Counted from the stretch's first letter, positions 16,743-24,930 are shown. The stretch is 64,000 nucleotides of DNA from CADCVT01 sp036389155 (GCA_036389155.1 DASVQN010000050.1:124001-188000), one strand, 5' to 3'. Numbers and translations: made by a program. Notes: generated by a model from the sequence alone, not told the origin.

Positions 16743-18284
16743 ATGCCCGACGCGATCGTCATCGGTGCCGGCCCGAACGGGCTCACGGGCGCCAACATCC
16801 TCGCCGACGCCGGCTGGGACGTCCTCGTCCTCGAGGCGCAGCCCGCGCCCGGGGGCGCCGTCCGCAGCGCCGAGCTGACCGAGCCCGGCTTCGTGTCGGA
16901 CTGCTTCAGCGCCTTCTATCCGCTCGGCGTCGCGTCACCGCACCTGCGCGACCTCGATCTGCACGCCCACGGGCTGGAGTGGCTCAACGCGCCCGCGGTC
17001 GTCTCGCACCCGCACAGCGACGGCAGCTGCGTGACGCTCTACCGCGACGTCGAGCGCACGGCGGAGTCGGTGGGCGCGTTCGCCTCCGGGGACGCGGAGG
17101 CGTGGCGGCGCATCAGCGAGGCGTGGGCGAAGGTGCAGCCGGCGTTCATCGCGTCGCTCATGCGCCCGTTCCCGCCCGTCCGGCCCGCGCTGCGGATGCT
17201 GCGCGCGCTCGGAGGGGCGAAGGAGGTCCTCGACTTCGCCCGGCTCGGCGTCATGCCGCTGCGCCGCCACGCCGCGGAGGAGTTCCGCGGCGACGGTGCC
17301 GCCCGGTTGCTGGCGGGCAACGCCCTGCACGCCGACGTCACGCCCGACTCCGCCGGCAGCGCTCTCTACGGCTGGGTGCTCGTCGGGATCGGCCAGTGGC
17401 TCGGCTGGCCCGTGGCGCGCGGCGGCGCGCAGCGGATCACCGACGCGCTCGTGTCGCGGCTGCGCGCCGCCGGGGGCGAGCTGCGCTGCGGCGAGGAGGT
17501 CGTGGAGGTCGTCGTGCGCGGCGACCGCGCCGTGGGGGTGCGGACGGCGGGCGGCGAGGAGATCCTCGGGGCGCGCGCGATCCTCGCCGACACCGGCGCT
17601 CCGGCCCTGTACGAGCGGATGCTCCCGGAGTCGCACCGGATCGCGCTCAAGCGCTTCCACTACGACAACTCGACCGTGAAGCTCGACTGGTCGCTGGACG
17701 GGCCGATCCCGTGGCGCAACGAGGAGGCGCGGACCGCCGGCACCGTCCACGTCACCGACGGCCTCGACGCGCTGAGCGAGCATGCGGCCGAGCTGAGTGC
17801 CGGCGTCCTGCCGTCCAAGCCGTTCCTCCTCCTCGGCCAGTACTCGCACTACGACCCCTCGCGCGCGCCGGCGGGCAAGGAGGCGGCGTGGGCGTACACG
17901 CACGTCGCGCAGGGGTCGTGGGACGAGGCGAGGGCAGACGCGTTCGCCGACGCGATGGAGGAGCAGGTCGAGGCGCGCGCGCCCGGCTTCCGCAAGCTCA
18001 TCCGCAAGCGCCACCTGTTCACGCCGGTCTCGCTCGAGGCGGCGAACCAGAACCTCGTCGGCGGGTCGGTCAACGGCGGGACGGCGCAGATCCACCAGCA
18101 GCTGGTCTTCCGGCCGACGCCGGGGCTCGCGCGGCCCGAGACGCCGGTGGACGGGCTCTACCTCGCGTCCGCGTCGGCGCACCCGGGCGGCGGCGTGCAC
18201 GGCGCGTGCGGCGCGAACGCGGCGCGCGCCGCGCTCAGCGCGCCGGCACGGGCTCTGTGGCCGCGGCTGATCCGGTCCTTGTAG
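16743..18284 (+). CDS. FAD-dependent oxidoreductase, phytoene desaturase-like
   Basis: 513 aa. The N-terminal Rossmann dinucleotide-binding motif is IVIGAGPNGL with the downstream acidic residue in VLVLEAQPAPGGAV, typical of the CrtI/phytoene dehydrogenase and amine-oxidase superfamily; VARGGAQRITDALVSRL is the second family signature, and the C-terminal DGLYLASASAHPGGGVHGACG is the FAD-binding end motif. It probably oxidises or isomerises an isoprenoid or lipid; not enough to call a carotenoid step. Its 3' end overlaps the convergent DMT transporter by 50 bp. Confidence 0.87.
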   Translation: MPDAIVIGAGPNGLTGANILADAGWDVLVLEAQPAPGGAVRSAELTEPGFVSDCFSAFYPLGVASPHLRDLDLHAHGLEWLNAPAVVSHPHSDGSCVTLYRDVERTAESVGAFASGDAEAWRRISEAWAKVQPAFIASLMRPFPPVRPALRMLRALGGAKEVLDFARLGVMPLRRHAAEEFRGDGAARLLAGNALHADVTPDSAGSALYGWVLVGIGQWLGWPVARGGAQRITDALVSRLRAAGGELRCGEEVVEVVVRGDRAVGVRTAGGEEILGARAILADTGAPALYERMLPESHRIALKRFHYDNSTVKLDWSLDGPIPWRNEEARTAGTVHVTDGLDALSEHAAELSAGVLPSKPFLLLGQYSHYDPSRAPAGKEAAWAYTHVAQGSWDEARADAFADAMEEQVEARAPGFRKLIRKRHLFTPVSLEAANQNLVGGSVNGGTAQIHQQLVFRPTPGLARPETPVDGLYLASASAHPGGGVHGACGANAARAALSAPARALWPRLIRSL

Positions 18285-19128
18285 CCAGCCACGAGCCGGC
18301 GAGGATGAGGACCAGGCCGACCCCGGCGCCGAGCGTGAGCGACTCGTCGAGCAGCGTCACGCCCAGCGCGACGGCGACGACCGGGTTGACGTAGGTGATC
18401 ACCATCGCCCGGCTCGCCCCCACCTCCGCGATGAGCACGAACTGCAGGACGAACGCCGCGGCGGTGGAGAGGACCGCGAGGGCGACGATCGACCAGAGGG
18501 CGCTCGCCTCCGGCGTGCTCGCGGGGGCGTCGAGGATCGCGAACGGGATCAGCATCACCGTGCTGACGGCCAGGGCGACGGTCACGGGCCCGAGCGGGTC
18601 GATGTCCGACAGCGCCCGCTTGACGATGAGCGGCCCGGCCGAGTAGCCGAGCACGGAGACGAGGATCGCCGCGGCGCCCAGCAGCTCGTCTGCGTCGCCG
18701 GCGACGTCGATCCCGAACAGGAGCACCACGCCGAGCAGCCCGACGAGCAGGCCGCCGAAGCGGCGGCGGTCGACGCGCTCGGACGGGTCGAAGCGCAGGG
18801 CGAGCGCGGCGACCGTCAGCGGCACGGTGGCGATGAGGATCGCGGTGAGCGAAGAGGAGACGTGCTGCTCGCCGAACGCGATCAGCGGGAAGGGGATCGT
18901 GATCTCGACGAGCGCGAAGCCGACGAGCGCCTTCCACCGCGCGCGCAGGCCGCGCAGGGCGCCGGTGCGGGCGGCGAGCGGGAGCAGCAGCGCAGCCGCG
19001 AGGACGACGCGGCCGAAGGCGACGAACGACGGCGTCGCGCCGTGGTCGACCGCGATCTTGATGAAGAGGTACGGGATCCCCCAGAGGAACGACACTGCCG
19101 CGAACGCGGCCCACCCCTTCGGGGTCAA
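18235..19128 (-). CDS. DMT superfamily transporter (EamA)
   Basis: 297 aa, ten membrane segments in two EamA repeats: GWAAFAAVSFLWGIPYLFIK opens repeat one and LLGAAAILVSVLGYSAGPLI repeat two; YVNPVVAVALGVTLLDE is the usual end of repeat two. Exporter/importer of small metabolites, substrate unknown. No ATG or GTG fits; TTG at 19128 overlaps the stop of the sugar transferase (TTGA). The 3' end overlaps the FAD oxidoreductase on the other strand. Confidence 0.87.
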   Translation of the reverse strand: MTPKGWAAFAAVSFLWGIPYLFIKIAVDHGATPSFVAFGRVVLAAALLLPLAARTGALRGLRARWKALVGFALVEITIPFPLIAFGEQHVSSSLTAILIATVPLTVAALALRFDPSERVDRRRFGGLLVGLLGVVLLFGIDVAGDADELLGAAAILVSVLGYSAGPLIVKRALSDIDPLGPVTVALAVSTVMLIPFAILDAPASTPEASALWSIVALAVLSTAAAFVLQFVLIAEVGASRAMVITYVNPVVAVALGVTLLDESLTLGAGVGLVLILAGSWLATRTGSAAATEPVPAR

Positions 19129-20705
19129 TACGCGCCCTTGCGGCTGATCACCGCAGGGATCGTCTTCGCCAGGATCGCCAGGTCGAGGAAGGGCGACCAG
19201 CGCTCGAGGTAGAGGAAGTCGAGGCGGACGAGGTCGTCGAAGTCGAGGTCCGACCGGCCGGAGACCTGCCACAGGCCGGTGATCCCCGGCAGGACGAGGT
19301 AGCGCTTCTTGTGCCAGCCGTTGAGGCGGTCGAAGTCGCGCATGGGCAGCGGGCGCGGGCCGACGAGCGACATCTCGCCGCGCAGGACGTTGACCAGCTG
19401 CGGCAGCTCGTCCATCGAGAAGCGGCGCAGGATGCGGCCGATCGGCGTCAGGCGCGGGTCGTCGCGGATCTTGAAGATCGCGCCGCCGGCCTCGTTGAGC
19501 GACTCGAGGTCCGCCTGCCGCTGGTCGGCGTCGTGGTACATCGTGCGGAACTTCAGGCAGGCGAACGGCACGCCGCCGATGCCCGGGCGCAGCGAGCGGT
19601 AGATGATCGGGCCGCGCGAGGAGAGCTTCACCGCGAGCGCGATGGCGATGAGCGCGGGGCTGAGCAGGAGGAGCAGGAGCGTCGCGCCGACGATGTCGAA
19701 CGCCCGCTTCATGACGTAGTCGAAGCCCTCGAACACCGGCGGCTTGAGCTCGAACAGCGGCACCGACTGGCCGGGGATGAACTCCGCGCGGTGGATGAGG
19801 ATCTCCATCGTCGACGGCGCGACGTGGACGCGGACGCCGCGCTGGTGGCAGGCATCGACGAGCTCGAGCGCCGACTGCTCGGGGAACGCGGGGTCGGCGA
19901 TGATCACCTCGTCGACGCGGTTGCGCTCCACGACGCCGCCGATGTCCTCGAGCGCGCCCAGCGACCGCAGCCCGTTGTCGGGGCGCGGGGTGAGCGAGAT
20001 GAAGCCGACGACGTTGATCGGGGACTGCTCGCCGTCGAGGGCGTGCGCGACGGCCTCGATGTGCTCGCCGGTGCCGACGAGGATCGCGCGCCGCTGGTAG
20101 CCGGCGGCGCGGAGGATGAGCCCGGTCGCGCGGTCGTAGAGGAAGCGCAGGCCGGCGACGTAGGCGACCGCGAAGACCAGCGAGCCGTAGAAGATGTAGT
20201 AGCTGCTGAAGCGCTCGCCGTTGACGAGGGCGAACACGAGCGCCACGGCGGTGACCTGGAAGAGCGAGGCGACGATGCGCGTCAGCCCGGGGCGGGCCGA
20301 GCGGCGCGCGTAGAGGTCCGAGCGCGCGAACAGCAGGATCGTCACCAGGTAGGCGAAGGCGATGATGTCGAGCGTGTGCTCGAGCGACTCCCGCACGTCG
20401 ACGTTGCCGAGCACCGCGTCCTTCAGGACGAGCGCGGTGAAGATCGCGGCGAAGACGCCCGCGAAGTCGACCGCGAGGAGCGAGACGGCCCGCGCGGCGC
20501 TGCGCAGGGTGTCCATCCGCAGCAGGAAGGAGAGCAGCGGCGGCTTCTTGCGCCGGACGTCGTACTCGGGCAGCCGTAGGTTCGCCGAGGTGCCCGGGGT
20601 CGCCGGGGCGCCCGGCGCGGGGGCCGGCTTCGGCTGTGCGCGCTGGATGGGCGCGGACGGTCGGGTAGGGGTCTCGGGGTTCAGGGCCTGCCGGGTCGGG
20701 GGCAT
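19125..20705 (-). CDS. Polyprenyl-phosphate sugar phosphotransferase (WbaP/CpsE type)
   Basis: 526 aa. Residues 1-55 are Pro/Ala-rich and cytoplasmic; four membrane segments follow, then a CoA-binding-like Rossmann domain (RRAILVGTGEHIEAVAHAL). The C-terminal bacterial sugar transferase domain has one hydrophobic anchor (KRAFDIVGATLLLLLLSP), FACLKFRTMYHDAD, and FSMDELPQLVNVLRGEMSL then VGPRP, the phosphoglycosyltransferase signature. It starts glycan assembly by moving a sugar-1-phosphate onto undecaprenyl phosphate at the membrane. The ATG at 20705 is preferred; the frame upstream is low complexity. Confidence 0.92.
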   Translation of the reverse strand: MPPTRQALNPETPTRPSAPIQRAQPKPAPAPGAPATPGTSANLRLPEYDVRRKKPPLLSFLLRMDTLRSAARAVSLLAVDFAGVFAAIFTALVLKDAVLGNVDVRESLEHTLDIIAFAYLVTILLFARSDLYARRSARPGLTRIVASLFQVTAVALVFALVNGERFSSYYIFYGSLVFAVAYVAGLRFLYDRATGLILRAAGYQRRAILVGTGEHIEAVAHALDGEQSPINVVGFISLTPRPDNGLRSLGALEDIGGVVERNRVDEVIIADPAFPEQSALELVDACHQRGVRVHVAPSTMEILIHRAEFIPGQSVPLFELKPPVFEGFDYVMKRAFDIVGATLLLLLLSPALIAIALAVKLSSRGPIIYRSLRPGIGGVPFACLKFRTMYHDADQRQADLESLNEAGGAIFKIRDDPRLTPIGRILRRFSMDELPQLVNVLRGEMSLVGPRPLPMRDFDRLNGWHKKRYLVLPGITGLWQVSGRSDLDFDDLVRLDFLYLERWSPFLDLAILAKTIPAVISRKGAY

Positions 20706-20746
20706 TCCGCTGGTCCTAACGGCGGAGCGTGGCAGATGATGCGGTC

Positions 20747-20938
20747 TTATCGCGCGCGGGCGGCTTTCATGTGCTTCTTGCGCAGCTCCGCCGCCAGGAG
20801 GTAGCGCTTTCCGTCGCGTTGGGCCAGGCCCTGCTGGGCCAGGCGCTGCATGACGACGGGACACCGCTTGCAGCGCGGATCGCTCTTGCAGCAGCCCTTC
20901 TTCGGCTTGACCGCCGTCGCTGTGGCCCCACCCGCCAT
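20747..20938 (-). CDS. Small Cys/Lys-rich protein (63 aa)
   Basis: Contains KKGCCKSDPRCKRCPVVMQ: five cysteines within about 15 residues, a likely metal- or Fe-S-binding knot, followed by a basic helix (RLAQQGLAQRDGKRYLLAAEL). I recall similar short proteins as widespread in Actinobacteria but uncharacterised. It is divergent from ferritin, and the IdeR-like box lies in the 49-bp gap between them, so co-regulation by iron is plausible. Confidence 0.75.
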   Translation of the reverse strand: MAGGATATAVKPKKGCCKSDPRCKRCPVVMQRLAQQGLAQRDGKRYLLAAELRKKHMKAARAR

Positions 20939-20941
20939 GGC

Positions 20942-20960
20942 TTAGGACACCCTAACACCA
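20942..20960. promoter_or_regulatory. Putative IdeR/DtxR box
   Basis: TTAGGACACCCTAACACCA matches the 19-bp IdeR consensus (TWAGGTWAGSCTWACCTWA) at 13 of 19 positions by eye, with an intact TTAGG-N4-CCTAA core. It lies 28-46 nt upstream of the ferritin ATG and overlaps a possible -10 (TAGGGT) of the divergent small gene. IdeR control of ferritins is established in mycobacteria; its use here is inferred. Confidence 0.55.
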
Positions 20961-20974
20961 ACCTTCGTGGTAGG

Positions 20975-20980
20975 TAATGT
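20975..20980 (+). promoter_or_regulatory. Candidate -10 box for ferritin
   Basis: TAATGT ends 7 nt before the ATG at 20988, consistent with a leaderless mRNA; the IdeR-like box would then cover the -35 region. Confidence 0.4.
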
Positions 20981-20987
20981 GGCCGCA

Positions 20988-21521
20988 ATGCCCTCCGAAG
21001 CCTTCGTCGCGCGCCTGACCGAGCAGGTCGGAAACGAGCTCGCCGCCTCCCAGCAGTACGTCCAGATCGCGCTCCACTACGACGCCGAGACGCTGCCGCG
21101 GCTCGCGGCCTTCTTCTACGCGCAGGCGCTCGAGGAGCGCAACCACGCGATGATGATGGTGCAGTACCTGCTCGACGCGGGGGTGACGCCGGCGCTGCCG
21201 GCCACGCCCGCGCCGGTCGCCGACTTCGCCGATGTCGTCGCGCCGGTCCAGCTCGCACTCGACCAGGAGAAGCGGGTCACCGAGCAGATCAACGCGCTGG
21301 CCGGGCAGGCGCGGCAGGACGGCGACTACTCCTCCGAGCAGTTCCTCCAGTGGTTCCTGAAGGAGCAGGTGGAGGAGGTCGCCTCGATGAACGACCTGCT
21401 GACGGTGGTCTCGCGGGCCCGCGAGAACCCGCTGCTCGCCGAGGAGTACCTGGCCCGCGAGGGAACGGGCGGCGACGGAGCCGACCCGACCGCCCCGCCG
21501 GCCGCGGGCGGCGCGCTCTAG
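20988..21521 (+). CDS. ftn: Ferritin
   Basis: 177 aa. The four-helix ferritin-like fold shows the ferroxidase residues: LTEQVGNELAASQQY supplies the first Glu, ALEERNHAMMM the E-x-x-H pair, and EKRVTEQINAL and FLKEQVEEVASMNDL the later glutamates. It stores iron as ferric oxyhydroxide in a 24-mer. The ATG at 20988 is favoured because the homology starts there and a -10-like box is 7 nt before it. The stop shares CTAG with the convergent selB stop. Confidence 0.92.
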   Translation: MPSEAFVARLTEQVGNELAASQQYVQIALHYDAETLPRLAAFFYAQALEERNHAMMMVQYLLDAGVTPALPATPAPVADFADVVAPVQLALDQEKRVTEQINALAGQARQDGDYSSEQFLQWFLKEQVEEVASMNDLLTVVSRARENPLLAEEYLAREGTGGDGADPTAPPAAGGAL

Positions 21522-23047
21522 CCGCGGCGGCGCAGCACGCGGGAGTCGTCGGGCCGGCGCAGCGTCACGCGCGCGGCGTCGAGGTGCTCGAGGTGGGCCT
21601 GGGCGAACTTGCGCGAGGTCTCCAGCTCGTCGCGCAGGCGGGCGAGGGTGACCTGCCCCTCCGCGGCGACGATGCTCTCGACCCGCTCGCGGACGCGATC
21701 GAGCGCGTCGACATGGGCGTGCATCGTCTTGCCGAGGCGCACGACGCGACCCGCGCGTCTCAGCGCCTCGAGATGCTCCGCGTCGTCGCCGAGCTCGGCG
21801 TCGAGCGGAGGCTCGTGGCCGGCCGCGCGAAGCCGAGCCTCGAGCGCGAGCGCCGCGTCCGGAAGCGGCCGCTCGCCACCCCCCGAACCCCCCTCCGGTG
21901 CCTGCGAATCCCCCTCCGGTGCCTGGCACGGTGCCTGGCACCGCAATATTAACGTGCCTGGCACCGCAATATTAAGGTGCCTGGCACCGGGGTCCTTCGC
22001 GAGCCTCGTCAGCGTCGCCAGCGTGTCCCGCGACGGGCCGTGCTTGCGGGCGTTCGGGTCGAGGATCACCCCTCCGCCGAGGGTGTCGGGCGGGGCTATG
22101 GCGCGGATGACGACGCGGTCTCCGGCGCGGGCGAGGAGCGGCTGCTCGAGGCGCAGCTGCCAGAACCGGCCGCCCAGCTCCGCGAGCCGCGCGGGGGCCT
22201 CGCGCGTGCCGTGGTGGACCTGGACGCGCGCGCCATGCTCGAGGTCCCGGGCGTCCAGGGCGACGTCGAGGAAGTAGGACGGCTCGATCGACGCCGTCGT
22301 GAGGACGTCGCCGCGGGCGACCACGTCGCGGTCGACGCCGACGAGGTTGACCGCCACCCGCTGGCCCGCCTCCGCGCGGTCGACCGGCTCGTCGTGGACC
22401 TGCACGCCGCGGACGCGCACCTCGCGCCCGGCGGGCAGCAGGCGCAACCGATCGCCGCGACCGATCGCGCCCGACCAGAGCGTCCCGGTCACGACCGTCC
22501 CCGCGCCGCGGATCGTGAAGGCGCGGTCGACGTGCAGCACGGCGTCGTCGTCGCCGCCGGCCCGGCCGGGCAGCGCCGCCGCGACCTCGTCGAGCGCGGC
22601 CGCGACCTCGGCGACGCCGTCGCCCGTGCGCGCCGAGCACGGCACGATCCGGGCGGACGGGAAGAGCGGCGCCAGGTCGGGCGGCGGCGCGAGGTCGGTC
22701 TTCGTGATCGCGACCACCCCGTCCCGCACCTCCAGCGCCCGCAGGACCGCCGCGTGCTCGCGCGTCTGCGGCATGACCCCGTCGTCGGCCGCCACGACCA
22801 TCAGGAACAGGTCGATGCCGGTTGCCCCCGCCACCATCGTCCGCACGAACCGCTCGTGGCCCGGCACGTCGATCAGCGAGAGCCGCCGCCCCGACGGCAG
22901 CGTCAGCGACGCGTAGCCGAGCTCGATCGAGATCCCGCGCTCGCGCTCCTGCGGCAGGCGATCGGTGTCGACGCCGGTGAGCGCGCGGACGAGCGCCGTC
23001 TTGCCGTGGTCGATGTGGCCGGCGGTGCCGACGGTCAGCGGCGTCAA
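21518..23047 (-). CDS. selB: Selenocysteine-specific translation elongation factor SelB
   Basis: 509 aa. The EF-Tu-like GTPase domain has VGTAGHIDHGKTALV (P-loop), ERERGISIELGYASL (switch I), DVPGHERFV and ITKTDL. Domains II-III run to about residue 350, and the C-terminal winged helix that binds the SECIS hairpin ends with SRKFAQAHLEHLDAARVT...DSRVL. It delivers Sec-tRNA to in-frame UGA codons. It is shorter than E. coli SelB (614 aa): after residue ~350 a low-complexity linker from an inserted repeat cluster is followed by only ~120 residues, so one or two winged helices may be missing. TTG start overlaps the selA stop (TTGA). Confidence 0.93.
   Translation of the reverse strand: MTPLTVGTAGHIDHGKTALVRALTGVDTDRLPQERERGISIELGYASLTLPSGRRLSLIDVPGHERFVRTMVAGATGIDLFLMVVAADDGVMPQTREHAAVLRALEVRDGVVAITKTDLAPPPDLAPLFPSARIVPCSARTGDGVAEVAAALDEVAAALPGRAGGDDDAVLHVDRAFTIRGAGTVVTGTLWSGAIGRGDRLRLLPAGREVRVRGVQVHDEPVDRAEAGQRVAVNLVGVDRDVVARGDVLTTASIEPSYFLDVALDARDLEHGARVQVHHGTREAPARLAELGGRFWQLRLEQPLLARAGDRVVIRAIAPPDTLGGGVILDPNARKHGPSRDTLATLTRLAKDPGARHLNIAVPGTLILRCQAPCQAPEGDSQAPEGGSGGGERPLPDAALALEARLRAAGHEPPLDAELGDDAEHLEALRRAGRVVRLGKTMHAHVDALDRVRERVESIVAAEGQVTLARLRDELETSRKFAQAHLEHLDAARVTLRRPDDSRVLRRRG
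21893..21990. repeat. Cluster of 23-bp REP-like palindromic repeats inside selB
   Basis: Four copies of TGCCTGGCAC (starts 21920, 21932, 21955, 21978), mostly within the palindrome-like GGTGCCTGGCACC; two are followed by GCAATATTAA, giving an exact 23-bp period between copies 2, 3 and 4. A shorter duplication, CCCTCCGGTGCCTG, lies at the other end. AATATT is strikingly AT-rich for this genome. The cluster is read in frame as about residues 353-385 of SelB. Similar GGTGCC-GGCACC units occur as dispersed REP-type elements in other bacteria. Confidence 0.8.
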
Positions 23048-24303
23048 GAGGCGCGGACGGCTTCGCCCACCAGCTCCACCTCGTCGTCGGCGAGCGTGCG
23101 CGGGTCGAGGAGGAGGCGGCCGTCGGCGATCCGTCCGAGCACGGGCGGGTCGGCGGCGCGCAGGCGCGCGGCCAGGTCGTCCGCACGGCCCTCCAGCGCC
23201 ACGACCGGCCCCGGCAGCTCGAGCAGCGGCAGCGCGCCGCCGCCCACCTTCCCCGCGGCCTCGACCAAGTCCCCGCCGGTGAGCTCCGCGAGCCGCTGCG
23301 CCCGCGCGGCGACCGCGTCGTCGTCGAGCAGCATCCGCAGGACCGGGATCTCGCGCAGCGCGCGCTCGGGCTCGCGGTACAGCGCGAGCGTCGCGTGCAG
23401 CGCCGCGAGGCAGAGCTTGTCGATGCGCACCGCGCGCGCGAGCGGGTGGCGCCGGCACGCGGCGATCGCCTCGAGCGTCCCAACCATCACGCCCGCCTGC
23501 GGCCCGCCGAGCAGCTTGTCGCCGCTGAAGCACACGACCGCCGCGCCGGCGCGCACCGATCGCCGGACGGAGGGCTCCTCGGCGAGCAGCGCCACGTCGT
23601 CGGCGAGGACGCCGGACCCGACGTCGTCGATCACCGGCAGCCCGAGCCCGCAGAGCGCCTCGATCTCGACCTCCTCGGTGAACCCGAGGACGCGGAAGTT
23701 CGAGGGGTGCGCGCGCAGGATCACGTCGCCGGACGCCGCCGCGTAGTCGCGCAGGCGCGTCCGGTTGGTCGTCCCGACCTCGACGAGCTTCGCGCCCGCC
23801 TGCTCGATCACCTCGGGCACGCGGAACGACCCGCCGATCTCGACGAGCTGGCCGCGCGAGACGATGACCTCGCGGCCGAGCGCGGCGACCGACAGCAGGA
23901 CGGCGGCGGCGCAGTTGTTCACGGCCATCGCCGCCTCGGCGCCCGTCAGCTCGCGCAGGATCGCCTCGACATGGTCGTGGCGCGACCCGCGCCCGCCGTC
24001 CTCCAACGACAGCTCGAGGTCGCTGTAGCCCTCCGCGGCGCGCGCAACCGCGTCGCGCGCGGCGGCGGCGAGCGGCGCGCGCCCGAGGTTCGTGTGGACG
24101 ATGACGCCGGTCGCGTTGAGCACGCGTCGCGGGGACTGCCGCAGCCGCGAGCGCGCGCGGGCGGCCAGGTCCACCTCCACGTCGTCGGAGGCCCCGGCGA
24201 GCAGCTCCGCGCGTCGCTCCTCGATCGTGGCGCGCGCGGCGGAGACCGAGCCCACCTCCGCGCCGAGCCGCTCGACGGAGGGCAGCGCACGAAGGGTGCT
24301 CAG
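23044..24303 (-). CDS. selA: L-seryl-tRNA(Sec) selenium transferase SelA
   Basis: 419 aa, PLP-dependent. The N-terminal LRALPSVERLGAE opens the family; NATGVIVHTNLGRAPL, VGTTNRTRLRDY, and the PLP-lysine region VVCFSGDKLLGGPQAGVM are diagnostic. It converts Ser-tRNA(Sec) to Sec-tRNA(Sec) with selenophosphate. No ATG/GTG/TTG lies before the conserved LRALPSVERL; the best start is CTG at 24303, overlapping the upstream MoaDE stop as CTGA. Operon moaDE-selA-selB. selC and selD are not in the window. Confidence 0.93.
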   Translation of the reverse strand: MSTLRALPSVERLGAEVGSVSAARATIEERRAELLAGASDDVEVDLAARARSRLRQSPRRVLNATGVIVHTNLGRAPLAAAARDAVARAAEGYSDLELSLEDGGRGSRHDHVEAILRELTGAEAAMAVNNCAAAVLLSVAALGREVIVSRGQLVEIGGSFRVPEVIEQAGAKLVEVGTTNRTRLRDYAAASGDVILRAHPSNFRVLGFTEEVEIEALCGLGLPVIDDVGSGVLADDVALLAEEPSVRRSVRAGAAVVCFSGDKLLGGPQAGVMVGTLEAIAACRRHPLARAVRIDKLCLAALHATLALYREPERALREIPVLRMLLDDDAVAARAQRLAELTGGDLVEAAGKVGGGALPLLELPGPVVALEGRADDLAARLRAADPPVLGRIADGRLLLDPRTLADDEVELVGEAVRAS

Positions 24304-24923
24304 GCGGTCGGCCGGCTTCCTTCCACCCACTCGCCCTCCTCGCGCTTCCAGATCGGCGCGTTGGCCTTGAGCTCGTCGATGATCTCCCGCGCGCCGGCGA
24401 ACGCCTCCCCGCGGTGGGGCGCGGACGCCGCCACGACCACCGACGGCTCGCTCAGCGGGACCGTCCCGACGCGGTGCTCGACGGCCGCCGCGCACAGGCC
24501 GTGCCGCTCGACGGCGGCCTCGGCGATCGCCCTCATCCGTTCCAGCGCCATCTCCTCGTAGGCCTCGTACTCGAGCTCGGGGACCTCGCGCGTCACACCG
24601 CTGAACACGACGACGGCACCGGCGCGCGCGTCGCGGACGAGCGGCGTCAGGTCGCCGAGCGGCTCGGAGCGCATCGCGACGTGGACGACGGCTCCGCCCC
24701 CGGAGACCGGCGGGATCAGCGCGAGCTCGTCGCCGGCCGACAGCGGCGCGCTCTCGTCCGCGTACTCGCGGTTGACGGCCATCACGACCGGGAGGCCGTC
24801 GACGAGCGAGCCGAGCGCGGAGAGCGCGTCGCGGACCCGCGCGTCCTCGGGCAGCTCGACCGACACCTCGGCCGCGCCGGCGCGCTGGCGCAGCTGGGCG
24901 AACAACCTGACGCGGACCTGCAT
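24300..24923 (-). CDS. MoaD-MoaE fusion, molybdopterin synthase
   Basis: 207 aa. Residues 1-~76 are MoaD (ubiquitin fold, VRVRLFAQLRQRAGAAEV, ending ALIPPVSGGG); residues ~77-207 are MoaE (RAGAVVVFSGVTRE, YEAYEEMALERMRAIA, AASAPHRGEAFAGA, and KANAPIWKREEGEWVEG with the catalytic lysines). Molybdopterin synthase moves sulfur from the MoaD C-terminal Gly-Gly thiocarboxylate to precursor Z. In a fusion the Gly-Gly must be freed; the mycobacterial MoaX fusion is cleaved after it, and SGGG here is the matching site (inference). First gene of the operon with selA/selB. Confidence 0.9.
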   Translation of the reverse strand: MQVRVRLFAQLRQRAGAAEVSVELPEDARVRDALSALGSLVDGLPVVMAVNREYADESAPLSAGDELALIPPVSGGGAVVHVAMRSEPLGDLTPLVRDARAGAVVVFSGVTREVPELEYEAYEEMALERMRAIAEAAVERHGLCAAAVEHRVGTVPLSEPSVVVAASAPHRGEAFAGAREIIDELKANAPIWKREEGEWVEGSRPTA

Positions 24924-24930
24924 CGCGCTC

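Noticed and set aside
21518..24923. Selenoprotein gene, SECIS element or tRNA-Sec near selA/selB
   Set aside because: Gaps here are too short, and no gene in the window shows an interrupted frame continuing past TGA with conserved sequence.
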